The notes under the pieces were generated by a model. That model saw nothing but the letters and a program-made list of their open reading frames with translations, was not told the DNA's origin and ran no database searches. DNA of 35,940 nucleotides, from positions 1-35,940 of the forward strand of contig JANNNU010000113.1 in the NCBI GenBank assembly GCA_031398695.1, read 5' to 3'. Shown here piece by piece: positions 1 through 7,449 of this stretch. This stretch comes from JAIYDJ01 sp031398695. GTDB lineage: Bacteria; Pseudomonadota; Alphaproteobacteria; Rhodobacterales; Rhodobacteraceae. Position 1 is the stretch's first letter. Each line of letters starts with the position of its first letter. The position numbers and the translations under genes are program-made.

Positions 1-310
1 GATGCGTTAAAAGTATCGCATTACTTATACAATGGATTCTGGCTGTGTGCCATTGCCGGTATTATCATAGCGCTGGTAATAAATTTTAGTAAAAACATCC
101 TGTTTCATTTAGGCCAGGATGCCGATGTGGCTACGCTGGGCGTACCCTATTTACAGATCATGGGCTGGTCCATTCTTCCAATGATGCTGTTTATCGGTAT
201 CAAACAGTTTACAGATGGGCTGGAACGCACCAGGACCGCCATGTTGCTATCTTTGGCGGCATTGCCCATCAATATTTTCCTCAATTGGTTATTGGTATAT
301 GGCAATTGGG
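1..310 (+). CDS. MATE family efflux transporter, internal fragment (foreign DNA)
   Basis: Frame 1 is open from base 1 and encodes about 103 residues of a multidrug/toxin extrusion (MATE/NorM) transporter. Visible features are a hydrophobic helix near the start (AIAGIIIALVI), the segment GIKQFTDGLERT and then LPINIFLNWLLVYGNWG, which matches the conserved DG...LPlNi.lNy.liyG stretch of MATE proteins. Both ends are missing: the 5' end lies outside the window, and homology stops abruptly near base 310, where frame 1 continues only as an Arg/Gly-rich shadow. The first 120 bases contain 45 G/C (about 38%), against roughly two thirds G/C just after the junction, and codon use is AT-rich. MATE proteins are inner-membrane cation/drug antiporters. 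A Bacteroidota-like origin is inferred from composition and sequence style. This piece does not belong with the flagellar genes. Confidence 0.75.
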
Positions 311-318
311 GGCGCCGG
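300..318. other. Chimeric junction between MATE fragment and flgK
   Basis: Within these bases the coding signal changes from a frame-1 MATE protein to a frame-2 FlgK C-terminal region, with a sharp rise in G/C. Both genes are cut in mid-gene on the same strand, and no insertion sequence, tRNA or repeat is visible at the join. The likeliest reading is a mis-joined contig end; a real recombination breakpoint is less likely. Confidence 0.7.
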
Positions 319-1090
319 AGCCGTCCTGCTGGACGGGAAAGCGGCAACTTTCGGCTTTTCACCGGTCGGGCTGATCACGCCGGGAATGACGCTGGGCAGC
401 GGGGCATTGTCGGGTCTGACCCTGAACGGCCAGCCCGTCGCGACGGCGGGCAACAGAAGTCCGGTGGCAGGCGGAACCCTGGCCGCGGATTTTCTGGTGC
501 GCGACCAGCTTGGCACCGACGCACAGGCCCAGGTCGACGCGATCGCCCGTGAGGTGGTGGAGCGCTTTGCGGCACCGGGCCTCGATGCCTCGCGCGCGCC
601 GGGGGACCCTGGCCTGTTCACCGACTTGGGCGCCGTGTTCGATCCGCTGAACGAGCCGGGCCTGTCGCAGCGCCTGCGCCTTAACGCGGCGGTCGATCCC
701 GCCGCCGGGGGCGCGCTGCGGCGGCTGCGCGACGGGCTGGGGGCGGTTACGCCGGGGCCCGTCGGCAATGCCCCGTTGCTGCTGGCATGGCAATCCGCCC
801 TGACGGACGTGCAGGATCCTGCCTCTGCGGCCGCACCACCGGGCCAGCGCAGCTTTGCCGGGCTCGCCGGAGATATCGTGTCGGGCATCGCCAGCCACCG
901 GCTGATGGCGGAAGGCGAGGCCAGCTATGCCAGCGCACGGGCGGACTCGCTGCTGAACATGGAACTGGCGGGCGGCGTGGACAGCGACCAGGAAATCCAG
1001 TCGCTGCTGTTGATCGAACAGAACTATGCCGCGAACGCCAAGGTGGTTCAGACGGTCGATGAAATGATCAAACTCTTGTTGGAGATGTAG
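311..1090 (+). CDS. flgK: Flagellar hook-associated protein 1 (FlgK), C-terminal part
   Basis: About 260 residues from the C-terminal half of FlgK, the first hook-filament junction protein, which is exported through the flagellar channel and polymerises on the distal hook. The end is diagnostic: the segment EIQSLLLIEQNYAANAKVV followed by a hydrophobic helix is the D0 coiled-coil shared by FlgK and other axial proteins. Upstream, GGAGAVLLDG and the later FLVRDQLGTDAQ-type segment fit alphaproteobacterial FlgK. The frame is open further upstream to base 215, but that part lies in the foreign MATE DNA, so the true N-terminus and the D0/D1 start helix are absent. flgL follows after 3 bases, consistent with one flgK-flgL-flgI operon. 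Confidence 0.85.
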   Translation, partial: GAGAVLLDGKAATFGFSPVGLITPGMTLGSGALSGLTLNGQPVATAGNRSPVAGGTLAADFLVRDQLGTDAQAQVDAIAREVVERFAAPGLDASRAPGDPGLFTDLGAVFDPLNEPGLSQRLRLNAAVDPAAGGALRRLRDGLGAVTPGPVGNAPLLLAWQSALTDVQDPASAAAPPGQRSFAGLAGDIVSGIASHRLMAEGEASYASARADSLLNMELAGGVDSDQEIQSLLLIEQNYAANAKVVQTVDEMIKLLLEM

Positions 1091-1093
1091 ACC

Positions 1094-2092
1094 ATGTCGT
1101 CTGTTTCGGTGGGCGATATGGCCCAGAACTTTACCCTAAGCCGCAGCGGATCGGCGATGAAGACCTCGATCCAGCGGTTGTCGAACGAACTGGTGTTCGG
1201 CGTTGCCGAAGATACCGCCGCGCATCTGTCGGGCGATGTGGTCCCGCTCGCCGGCATCGAGACGTCGCTCGCGCAGTTGCGAGGCTACAAGGCCGTCACA
1301 ACCGAAGCGGCCCTGTTCACCGATGCGATGCAGAAGGCCCTGGGCCGGATCACCGACATGGGGGCCGATCTGGGCCAGTCCCTTCTCGCCGGGGCCAGCC
1401 CCAACTCGGTGGTCCGCACGGCGGCGCTGGGGTCCCAGGCGCTGCAAACGTTCGAGGCCGCGGTTTCGGCGCTGAACACCCGCGTCGGCGACCGGAGCGT
1501 GCTGTCCGGAGACGCCATCACCACGGCGCCGCTACCGGGCGGCGCCGATCTGCTGACCACGTTGCAGGGTCTGGTCAGCGGCGCCACCAATGCGGCTGGC
1601 GTGCAGACCATCCTCGAGGACTGGTTTGCCGCGCCGACGGGTTTCGCAACGGCCTATCTTGGCGGAAACCCGATGGCCGGGGTCGCGGTGGCACCGGGCG
1701 AGGTGGCCCGCCTCGACATCACCGCACTTGACCCCGCTATTGCGGACACCCTGAAAAGCCTGGCCCTGTCGGCCTTGATCGACCGGGGGGTTCTGGCTGG
1801 CAACCCGGCGGAACAGGCGGATCTGCTGCGCCGGTCGGGCGAGGGATTGATGGCAGCGCAGACCGGTCTGGGGGCCTTGACGGCGCGGCTCGGCACGACG
1901 CAGGCGCAGATCGACGACGCCGCGCAGCGCAACACCGCCGAAACCTCGGCGTTGAACATCGCCCTGTCCGATCTGCTGTCGATCGACAGTTACGAGGTGG
2001 CGTCGCGTCTGGAGCAAACCCAGACGCAGCTCGAGACGCTCTACACCCTGACGTCCCGCATGTCGCGGCTCTCGTTGGTGAATTTCCTTTGA
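1094..2092 (+). CDS. flgL: Flagellar hook-associated protein 3 (FlgL)
   Basis: 332-aa flagellin-like junction protein that sits between FlgK and the filament. The N-terminal ~60 residues (MSSVSVGDMAQNFTLSRSG, then a QRLSNELVFG helix) and the C-terminal helix (SYEVASRLEQTQTQLETLY) form the paired D0/D1 coiled-coil of the FlgL/flagellin family. The middle is Ala/Thr-rich and variable. ATG start 3 bases after flgK. Its TGA overlaps the TTG start of flgI by 4 bases, so translation is probably coupled. Length is normal for alphaproteobacterial FlgL. No Cys is seen, as in other exported axial proteins. Confidence 0.9.
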   Translation: MSSVSVGDMAQNFTLSRSGSAMKTSIQRLSNELVFGVAEDTAAHLSGDVVPLAGIETSLAQLRGYKAVTTEAALFTDAMQKALGRITDMGADLGQSLLAGASPNSVVRTAALGSQALQTFEAAVSALNTRVGDRSVLSGDAITTAPLPGGADLLTTLQGLVSGATNAAGVQTILEDWFAAPTGFATAYLGGNPMAGVAVAPGEVARLDITALDPAIADTLKSLALSALIDRGVLAGNPAEQADLLRRSGEGLMAAQTGLGALTARLGTTQAQIDDAAQRNTAETSALNIALSDLLSIDSYEVASRLEQTQTQLETLYTLTSRMSRLSLVNFL

Positions 2093-3204
2093 AGGCCAGG
2101 GTAGTTACGCGGACGCTGACGTGTCTCGCCTTCCTGCTCATGACGGCGGCGGCCGAGGCGGGGCCGGTGCGCCTGAAGGACCTTGTCGAATTCGACGGGG
2201 TGCGCGGCAATGATCTGGTGGGCTACGGGTTGGTCGTGGGCCTGAACGGCACCGGCGATGGCCTGCGCAACGCCCCGTTCACCGAGGAGATCATGTCGAG
2301 CCTGCTCGAGCGGCTCGGAGTCAATGTCGCGGGAGAGGAATTTCGCCCCAAGAACGTGGCGGCCGTGTTCGTGACGGCCGCCCTGCCGCCCTTTGCGCGG
2401 GCAGGCGGTCGCATCGACGTGACCGTCTCTGCCATCGGCGATGCCAAGAGCCTGCTGGGTGGCACGCTGATCATGACACCGATGAACGGTGCGGACGGCG
2501 AGATCTATGCCGTGGCGCAGGGCACCATCATCGCGGGGGGCATTTCGGCCGAGGGCGACGCGGCGCGCGTGGTGCAGGGCGTGCCGACGGCGGGGGTCAT
2601 CCCGTCGGGCGCGCGGGTGGAACGCGAGGTGGAGTTCGATTTCGTCGGGCTCGACACGGTTCGTCTGGCTCTGCGCTCGCCCGACTTCACCACCGCCGGG
2701 CGGATCGAGACCGTCATCAACCGCGAATTCGGTCGCGGCGTTGCGGTGATGCTTGATGCAGGCACAGTGTCGCTGGATATCGGGCGGGCCAACATGCGCT
2801 CTCCGGCTCATGTGCTCAGCCGGATCGAGTCGCTGCAGATCGAGCCCGAAACGCGCGCGCGGGTCGTCGTCGATCAGCGGTCGGGGACGATCGTGATGGG
2901 CGAGGACGTGCGCATCAGCCGGGTCGCCATCGCCCAGGGCAATCTGACCCTGCGCATCGAGGAAGCGCCCGTGGTCGTGCAACCGAACCCGTTTTCGGAA
3001 GGTGAGACGATCGTGGTGCCGCGCAGCAATGCCGACATCACGAAACAGCCCGGCACCGGTCTGGCCGAGGTGTCGGGCGCCACCAGCCTGTCAGAGGTCG
3101 TGGCCGGTCTGAACGCGTTGGGGGTGGCGCCGCACGACATGATCGACATCCTGAAAAGCATCAATGCCGCCGGGGCCCTGCACGCGGAGTTCCTGGTCAA
3201 TTGA
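2089..3204 (+). CDS. flgI: Flagellar P-ring protein (FlgI)
   Basis: 371-aa periplasmic protein that forms the P ring around the rod. It starts with a Sec signal peptide (basic KAR..R, hydrophobic LTCLAFLLM, cleavage after AEA, about residue 24). The mature protein opens with VRLKDLVEFDGVRGNDLVGYG, and GLVVGLNGTGD is a hallmark of the family. The C-terminus (LNALGVAPHDMIDILKSIN, AGALHAEFLVN) is also typical. The start is TTG, inferred because it gives a complete signal peptide and a 4-base overlap with flgL; the next in-frame ATG (residue 18) would destroy the signal. It converges on fliP, with a hairpin between them. FlgA (17486-17905) is its expected assembly chaperone. Confidence 0.95.
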   Translation: MKARVVTRTLTCLAFLLMTAAAEAGPVRLKDLVEFDGVRGNDLVGYGLVVGLNGTGDGLRNAPFTEEIMSSLLERLGVNVAGEEFRPKNVAAVFVTAALPPFARAGGRIDVTVSAIGDAKSLLGGTLIMTPMNGADGEIYAVAQGTIIAGGISAEGDAARVVQGVPTAGVIPSGARVEREVEFDFVGLDTVRLALRSPDFTTAGRIETVINREFGRGVAVMLDAGTVSLDIGRANMRSPAHVLSRIESLQIEPETRARVVVDQRSGTIVMGEDVRISRVAIAQGNLTLRIEEAPVVVQPNPFSEGETIVVPRSNADITKQPGTGLAEVSGATSLSEVVAGLNALGVAPHDMIDILKSINAAGALHAEFLVN

Positions 3205-3214
3205 CCGTTCATCG

Positions 3215-3235
3215 CCGGCGGGCCAGTCCCGCCGG
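3215..3235. terminator. Bidirectional hairpin between convergent flgI and fliP
   Basis: A perfect 8-bp inverted repeat, CCGGCGGG / CCCGCCGG, with a 5-base loop, lies in the 34-base gap between the two convergent stop codons. Two more pairs (one G-T) can extend it. There is no clear T tract on either side, so it may act as a weak or Rho-assisted terminator, or protect the 3' ends. Confidence 0.5.
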
Positions 3236-3238
3236 TGC

Positions 3239-3970
3239 CTAGAAATAGCTGCGCACCAGCGCGCCGGAAATCAGGCTCCAGCCGTCGGCCACCACGAAGA
3301 AGGCGAGCTTGAAGGGCAGCGACACCACGGCCGGGGGCACCATCATCATGCCCATCGACATCAGGACGGCGGCGACGACCAGGTCGATGATCAGGAAGGG
3401 CAGATAGATCAGGAAGCCGATCTCGAACGCGCGCTGGATTTCCGACAACATGAAGGACGGCACCAGCAGCGACAACGGCGCCTCGAGCGGCCCCGTCACT
3501 TCGCCCGGCCGCAGCGCCTGCAGGGCCGCAAAGGTGTCGAGGTCGAGCCGCGCCGCCATGAAGCCACGAAACGGGGCCAGGATCGAGGGCAGCGCGGTCT
3601 GCACGTCGACCACACCCCGGGTCAGCGGCTCCACGCCGTTGGTCCAGGCCTCGGTCAGCACCGGGTCCATCACGAACCAGGTCAGGAACAGCGCGAGGCT
3701 GACGATCAGCATGTTCGGCGGGGCCTGCTGCAGCCCGATGGCCTGCCGCAGGATGGACAGAACGGTGACGATGAACGGAAAACAGGTGATCATCACCGCC
3801 AGTCCCGGCACCAGGCTAAGCAGCGTGATCAGCGCAAGCAGGGTGATCGAGCGGCCCGCGAGGCCCCCGCCGTCCTGCCCCAGATCGATCGACACGTCCT
3901 GCGCCGACACCGGCCCCGCCAGCAGCAAGACCGCCAGCAGGCACAGGGCGGGCGGGATCCCTGTCCTCAC
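3239..3970 (-). CDS. fliP: Flagellar export gate protein FliP
   Basis: 243-aa inner-membrane component of the FliPQR export gate. A cleavable signal peptide (ALCLLAVLLLAGPVSA|Q, cut near residue 23) is followed by hydrophobic segments at about 44-75, 88-105, 183-213 and 217-239. The family segments FPFIVTVLSILRQAIGLQQ and PPNMLIVSLALFLTWFVM are clear, as is the late FKLAFFVVADGW. The start codon is GTG and overlaps the fliN stop by 4 bases (GTGA). It is the last gene of a fliF, fliH-like, fliN, fliP operon. FliQ and FliR are encoded elsewhere in this window (19412-19678 and 14052-14831). No FliO was found. Confidence 0.95.
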   Translation of the reverse strand: MRTGIPPALCLLAVLLLAGPVSAQDVSIDLGQDGGGLAGRSITLLALITLLSLVPGLAVMITCFPFIVTVLSILRQAIGLQQAPPNMLIVSLALFLTWFVMDPVLTEAWTNGVEPLTRGVVDVQTALPSILAPFRGFMAARLDLDTFAALQALRPGEVTGPLEAPLSLLVPSFMLSEIQRAFEIGFLIYLPFLIIDLVVAAVLMSMGMMMVPPAVVSLPFKLAFFVVADGWSLISGALVRSYF

Positions 3971-4236
3971 AGCCCGCCTCGCAGATTGGCCACTTCGGTC
4001 AACCGCACCGCAAGTTGCCCCGCCTGATCGCCGGTCAGTTCGGTCAACTCGCCGCGCGCGATCAGCCGGTCGCCGACGTAAAGCTCGACCGGATCGTCCA
4101 CCCGGCGATCGAGCATCAGCACCGCGTCGCGCGTGAGTTTCAAGAGATCGCGCACCATCGGGCGGGCCTTGCCGACCGAGATGGTCACCTCGATCGGGAC
4201 CTGTGCAAAGGGGTTGGCATCGGCCGGGCTGTCCAT
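3967..4236 (-). CDS. fliN: Flagellar motor switch protein FliN
   Basis: Small switch/C-ring protein of the SpoA fold that docks the FliH-FliI complex and contributes to torque switching. It contains VPIEVTISVGKARPMVRDLL, DRRVDDPVELYVGDRLIARGE and a C-terminal VRLTEV, the standard FliN pattern. I chose the ATG at 4236 (89 aa) because a GGAG lies about 9 bases upstream and the start then sits 4 bases after the fliH-like stop. Two upstream in-frame ATGs, at 4251 and 4257, would give 94 or 96 aa and overlap the previous gene by 11-17 bases. The conserved domain is identical in all versions. Neither fliM nor fliG is in this window. Confidence 0.9.
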   Translation of the reverse strand: MDSPADANPFAQVPIEVTISVGKARPMVRDLLKLTRDAVLMLDRRVDDPVELYVGDRLIARGELTELTGDQAGQLAVRLTEVANLRGGL

Positions 4237-4240
4237 CGTG

Positions 4241-4828
4241 TCACGCTCCATGTGCATTAAGATCGAAAAAGCCGCGCACCGCCGCGGTGATGTCGGCGAC
4301 GGCGCGGTCGAGGTTCACTTCGGTTTCCACCGAGCCGAGCCGCAGATACACCTGCCCCTCGCCCAGCGTCGGTTCGTCCAGCAGGATCAGGGGCAAGCCC
4401 GTGGCGCGGTCCAAGAGCAGCTCGATCGCCGGCCGCGCCGCCGGGTTCATCACCAGGGTCACCGGCGTATCGGCCAGCGTTTCGGCCATCGGCATCAGCG
4501 CCTCGAGCACCACGGGGGCCAGCGTTTCGCGGGCGAGGTCTGGCAACAGACGCCCCACGATCTCGATCAGCAGCGGCTCGATCGCTTTGAGGACGTGCAT
4601 CCGCGCCTCCTGATAGGAAAAGCCGAGCGCCTGCAGGTGACGGGCCAGGTCAGCGCGCAGCTTGCCCTGTTCGTCGGACTGCGCGGCGACCGCGTCTTCC
4701 CAACCGGCCGAATAGCCCTGGTCGTAGGAGGCGAGTTTGGCATCCTCAAGGGCCAGCACGTCCAGAACGATGGTGCCGCCGCCGGTGCCACGCGGCTCGA
4801 CCTCAAAGACTTCCAGCCGCAGCGTCAT
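4241..4828 (-). CDS. fliH: FliH-like flagellar export ATPase regulator
   Basis: 195-aa soluble protein in the position of FliH, the stator-like regulator that links the FliI ATPase to FliN. N-terminal ~70 residues are polar with GYSAGWEDAVAAQSDEQ, as in the extended helical arm of FliH/YscL proteins. The middle (HLQALGFSYQEARMHVLKAIEP, EIVGRLLPDLARETLAPVV) and the C-terminal half (VTLVMNPAARP, GQVYLRLGSVETEVNLDRA) match the C-terminal domain of FliH/HrpE-type proteins. ATG overlaps the fliF stop by 4 bases. Divergence from enterobacterial FliH makes position as important as sequence here, so the assignment is good but not certain. Its ATPase partner is fliI at 20831-22153. Confidence 0.75.
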   Translation of the reverse strand: MTLRLEVFEVEPRGTGGGTIVLDVLALEDAKLASYDQGYSAGWEDAVAAQSDEQGKLRADLARHLQALGFSYQEARMHVLKAIEPLLIEIVGRLLPDLARETLAPVVLEALMPMAETLADTPVTLVMNPAARPAIELLLDRATGLPLILLDEPTLGEGQVYLRLGSVETEVNLDRAVADITAAVRGFFDLNAHGA

Positions 4829-6441
4829 GCCCGCTCCTCCGGCTGTTCCATCCAGCCCCGCAGGATTTCCAGCGACTCGGCCTGCCGTTCCTCGATCAGG
4901 CGGCGCAGGCGCGATGCGGGATCGATCTGCTCGGGCTCCTCGTTGCGGTCCGAGATCAGCGACAGGTCAGGCAGGTCGCCCCCGTCGTCGATCTCGCCGG
5001 TCAGAACACGGCTGTCGGCCAGGCTCGCGGCAGACCCGCCCGAACCGGCGGTCAGCGCCAGAGGCTGCGGCGAAGCGTTCAGGCTTGAAAGCCGCGCCGG
5101 GGCCAGCAGCATCGGACGCAGCACGAACAGGCCCAGGATGATCACGACGAGCGACAGCACGGCAAGCTGGATCGCCGACATCAGATCGACCGGGCCGAGG
5201 TCGCCCAGCAGGCCGGCCTCTGCATAGGTTCCGCCCACCGCAGGTGTCTGGAAGGACAACGATTCGAGCGTCAGGACATCGCCGCGCGCCTCGTCCAGAC
5301 CGACCGCCGAGGCGACCAAGTCACGCAGTACGGACAGTTCCTCCTCGGGGCGGGCTTCGGTCGTGACCGTGCCATCCGCCGCCGTGACCGCGATGCCGTC
5401 GACCAGCACTGCAACCGAAATCTTGCGCAGGGCGCCAGGTTCGCGCAGGATTTCGCGCGAGGTTTCGGACACTTCGTAGTTCACCCGCTCGCGCGTTTCG
5501 TCGGTCTGGCTGCTGCCCGCCGTCCCGGATCCAGCCGCATCGCCGTCGGGCAGGTTAGAGGCGACCGTGACCGGGCCGCCGCCCTGTGTGTCGGTGCCCT
5601 TCTTGCTTTCCGTATCGGACGAAATCGCCACCCGCCCCTGCGGATCGAAACGCCGTTCAGTGACCGACTCCCGGTCGGTCACGACGTCGACGGCCACCTC
5701 GACCACGGCTTTTCCGGGACCGACCCGCGCGGCCAGAAGTCGCTCGACATTCTTGCGCATCTCGATCGCGCGCGGATCGCCCGCGCCGCCCGGCGTCGGC
5801 TGATCGGAGTCATCCGCGATCAGCCCCGCCACCGTGTCGATGACCGCAACATCGTCCGGGCGCATGCCGGTGACGGCCGCGGCCACCAGATGCCGCAGCG
5901 CCTTGGCTTGCCCCGGCGAAAGGCCGCCCGCCGACGTGGTAACCGTCACGCTGGCCGACGGGGCGACGTCGCGCTGAAACGGCTGCGACGGCGCCTGCGC
6001 GATATGGACCCGCGCCGCGCGAACCAGCGGGTTGGCCACGATCGTGCGGGCCAGCTCGCCCTCTTTCGCGCGCCAGTAGGCGGCGTCGAACATCTGCGCG
6101 GTGGTGCCGAACCCCGACAGTCCGTCCAGCAGTTCATACCCCGCGCCGGCGTTGGCCGGCAGACCCTCTGCCGCGAGGGTCATGCGCAGGCTGTCGCGCA
6201 TTGCGGCATCGACGTGAATTGCATTGCCCCGGATTTCGTAGATCACGCCTTGTTGGTCCAGCGCCGAAACCACATCGCCCGCCGCAGACGAATCAAGGCC
6301 GGCATACAGCAGCGACAGGGGCGGGCTGGCCGCCATCCGCGACATCGTCAGAATCGCCGCGAACATGCCCACCGTGGCCGCGATCATCACCAGACGCCGC
6401 CGCGCATCCATCGCGGACCATAGGGAAATCAGATTCTGCAC
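4825..6441 (-). CDS. fliF: Flagellar MS-ring protein FliF
   Basis: 538-aa inner-membrane protein that forms the MS ring, the base of the rotor. It has an N-terminal membrane helix (about 19-38), then a PLSLLYAGLDSSAAGDVV segment and a YscJ-type ring-building domain (MFDAAYWRAKEGELARTI, ARVHIAQAPSQPF). A polar, Gly/Ser-rich middle with VNYEVSETSREILREPGAL follows, then a second helix near 424-444 (IQLAVLSLVVIILGLFVL). The cytoplasmic tail ends in RLRRLIEERQAESLEILRGW, the FliG-binding segment. The start is GTG, with GGAG about 8 bases upstream. It is the first gene of its operon and divergent from fliL; the 120-base gap contains a CtrA-like box. Confidence 0.95.
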   Translation of the reverse strand: MQNLISLWSAMDARRRLVMIAATVGMFAAILTMSRMAASPPLSLLYAGLDSSAAGDVVSALDQQGVIYEIRGNAIHVDAAMRDSLRMTLAAEGLPANAGAGYELLDGLSGFGTTAQMFDAAYWRAKEGELARTIVANPLVRAARVHIAQAPSQPFQRDVAPSASVTVTTSAGGLSPGQAKALRHLVAAAVTGMRPDDVAVIDTVAGLIADDSDQPTPGGAGDPRAIEMRKNVERLLAARVGPGKAVVEVAVDVVTDRESVTERRFDPQGRVAISSDTESKKGTDTQGGGPVTVASNLPDGDAAGSGTAGSSQTDETRERVNYEVSETSREILREPGALRKISVAVLVDGIAVTAADGTVTTEARPEEELSVLRDLVASAVGLDEARGDVLTLESLSFQTPAVGGTYAEAGLLGDLGPVDLMSAIQLAVLSLVVIILGLFVLRPMLLAPARLSSLNASPQPLALTAGSGGSAASLADSRVLTGEIDDGGDLPDLSLISDRNEEPEQIDPASRLRRLIEERQAESLEILRGWMEQPEERA

Positions 6442-6500
6442 CGGTATTCTCCGATCAAGGGGCTTCTGCGCCGTTCATCGCAAGCATTGAAGGATCGGCC

Positions 6501-6515
6501 TTAACAATCGGTTAG
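6501..6515 (+). promoter_or_regulatory. CtrA-like box between divergent fliF and fliL
   Basis: TTAA, seven bases, TTAG: one mismatch from the CtrA consensus TTAA-N7-TTAA. It is in the 120-base divergent gap, 60 bases from the fliF start and 46 from the fliL start. CtrA is known to control motility genes in Rhodobacterales and Caulobacter. Binding here is inferred from the motif only. Confidence 0.45.
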
Positions 6516-6561
6516 TGCTATGTGGTCTATCTTTGTTCTCATCACGGGCACGGAGGGAAAG

Positions 6562-7044
6562 ATGGCCGATGCTGACCTGCCGCAGGATGCGGCGCCGAAA
6601 AAACGCTCGAAGCTGCCGCTCCTCCTAGGGGTGGTCGCGGCCCTGGGTCTGGGCGGGGGCGGCTTCTATGCCACATGGTCCGGGCTGCTGTTTGCGCGCG
6701 CCGGCGATCACGCAGAGGCTGGCGGTGACGTGGCCGCGCTGCCCGATGTACAGTTTGTGCCGCTTGATCCGCTGATCGTGTCGCTGGGTCCGGTGGCGCA
6801 AGGTTCGCACCTGCGGTTCACCGCGCAGCTGGAAGTCAACGGGCCGCACAGCGCGGAAGTCACCCATCTGGTGCCGCGCATTCTTGACGTTCTCAACGGC
6901 TATCTGCGGGCGGTGGATCTGGCGCAGCTGGAGGATCCGGCAGCCCTCGTGCGCCTGCGGTCGCAGATGCTGCGCCGGATCCAGATCGTGACGGGCGAGG
7001 GGCGCGTGCGCGACTTGCTGGTAACCGAATTCGTGCTGAACTGA
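6562..7044 (+). CDS. fliL: Flagellar basal body-associated protein FliL
   Basis: 160-aa bitopic protein of the stator-rotor region. It has a short cytoplasmic tail with lysines (PKKRSK), one membrane helix at about 18-38, then a periplasmic FliL domain (VQFVPLDPLIVSLG, LRFTAQLEVNGPHS, VPRILDVLNGYLRAVD) ending LVTEFVLN. FliL surrounds MotAB stators and supports torque. I chose the ATG at 6562 because GGAGGG lies 4 bases upstream; an ATG at 6520 would add 14 uncharged residues with no ribosome site. First gene of a five-gene stator-linked run ending with the 738-aa protein. A second FliL-family gene lies at 16258-16755. Confidence 0.9.
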   Translation: MADADLPQDAAPKKRSKLPLLLGVVAALGLGGGGFYATWSGLLFARAGDHAEAGGDVAALPDVQFVPLDPLIVSLGPVAQGSHLRFTAQLEVNGPHSAEVTHLVPRILDVLNGYLRAVDLAQLEDPAALVRLRSQMLRRIQIVTGEGRVRDLLVTEFVLN

Positions 7045-7056
7045 CGGGGACCATCC

Positions 7057-7449
7057 ATGGACATGATCGCGGATATTCTGATGGTGGCAGGTGCCTTCGG
7101 CGCGGCGACCTATTGCTATGTGCTGTCGGGGCGGCTGAAGAAATTCACGACGCTGGAATCGGGCATGGGCGGGGCGATTGCCGTGCTTTCGGCGCAGGTC
7201 GATGACATGACACGCGCGCTCGACCATGCGCGGGGGGCGGCGACCGGCTCTGCCACCCAGTTGGAGGCCTTGACGCTGCGGGCCGAAGCCGCGACGGCCA
7301 AGCTGGAGCTGATGATCGCATCGCTGCACGACCTGCCGGATCCGGCGCCGGCGGCGACCGGGGTTGAACCTGCCACCGATCCAGATGCTGGGCGGGTCCG
7401 CTTCGTCCGGCGGCGCAGCGCCCGCCCGAACCTGGAGGCGGCGGAATGA
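7057..7449 (+). CDS. Small membrane-anchored coiled-coil protein of the fliL-motA operon
   Basis: 130-aa protein of unknown function. Residues 4-24 form a membrane helix (ILMVAGAFGAATYCYVL). A basic RLKK follows, then about 65 residues with Ala/Leu heptad character (SAQVDDMTRALDHARG, LEALTLRAEAATAKLELM), a Pro/Ala linker and a basic tail (RFVRRRSAR). This predicts a short N-terminal anchor with a long soluble helical domain, probably cytoplasmic by the positive-inside rule. ATG follows fliL by 12 bases with GGGGA upstream, and its stop overlaps the next gene by 4 bases, so it is clearly part of the operon. I do not recognise a named family; the position suggests a stator or motor accessory role. 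Confidence 0.75.
   Translation: MDMIADILMVAGAFGAATYCYVLSGRLKKFTTLESGMGGAIAVLSAQVDDMTRALDHARGAATGSATQLEALTLRAEAATAKLELMIASLHDLPDPAPAATGVEPATDPDAGRVRFVRRRSARPNLEAAE

Noticed and set aside
2041..2982. 313-codon antisense ORF opposite flgI
   Set aside because: Overlaps a textbook FlgI and shows no recognisable domain.
3164..4027. 287-codon plus-strand ORF across fliP
   Set aside because: Gln/His/Arg-rich shadow of fliP, which has clear signal peptide and membrane segments.
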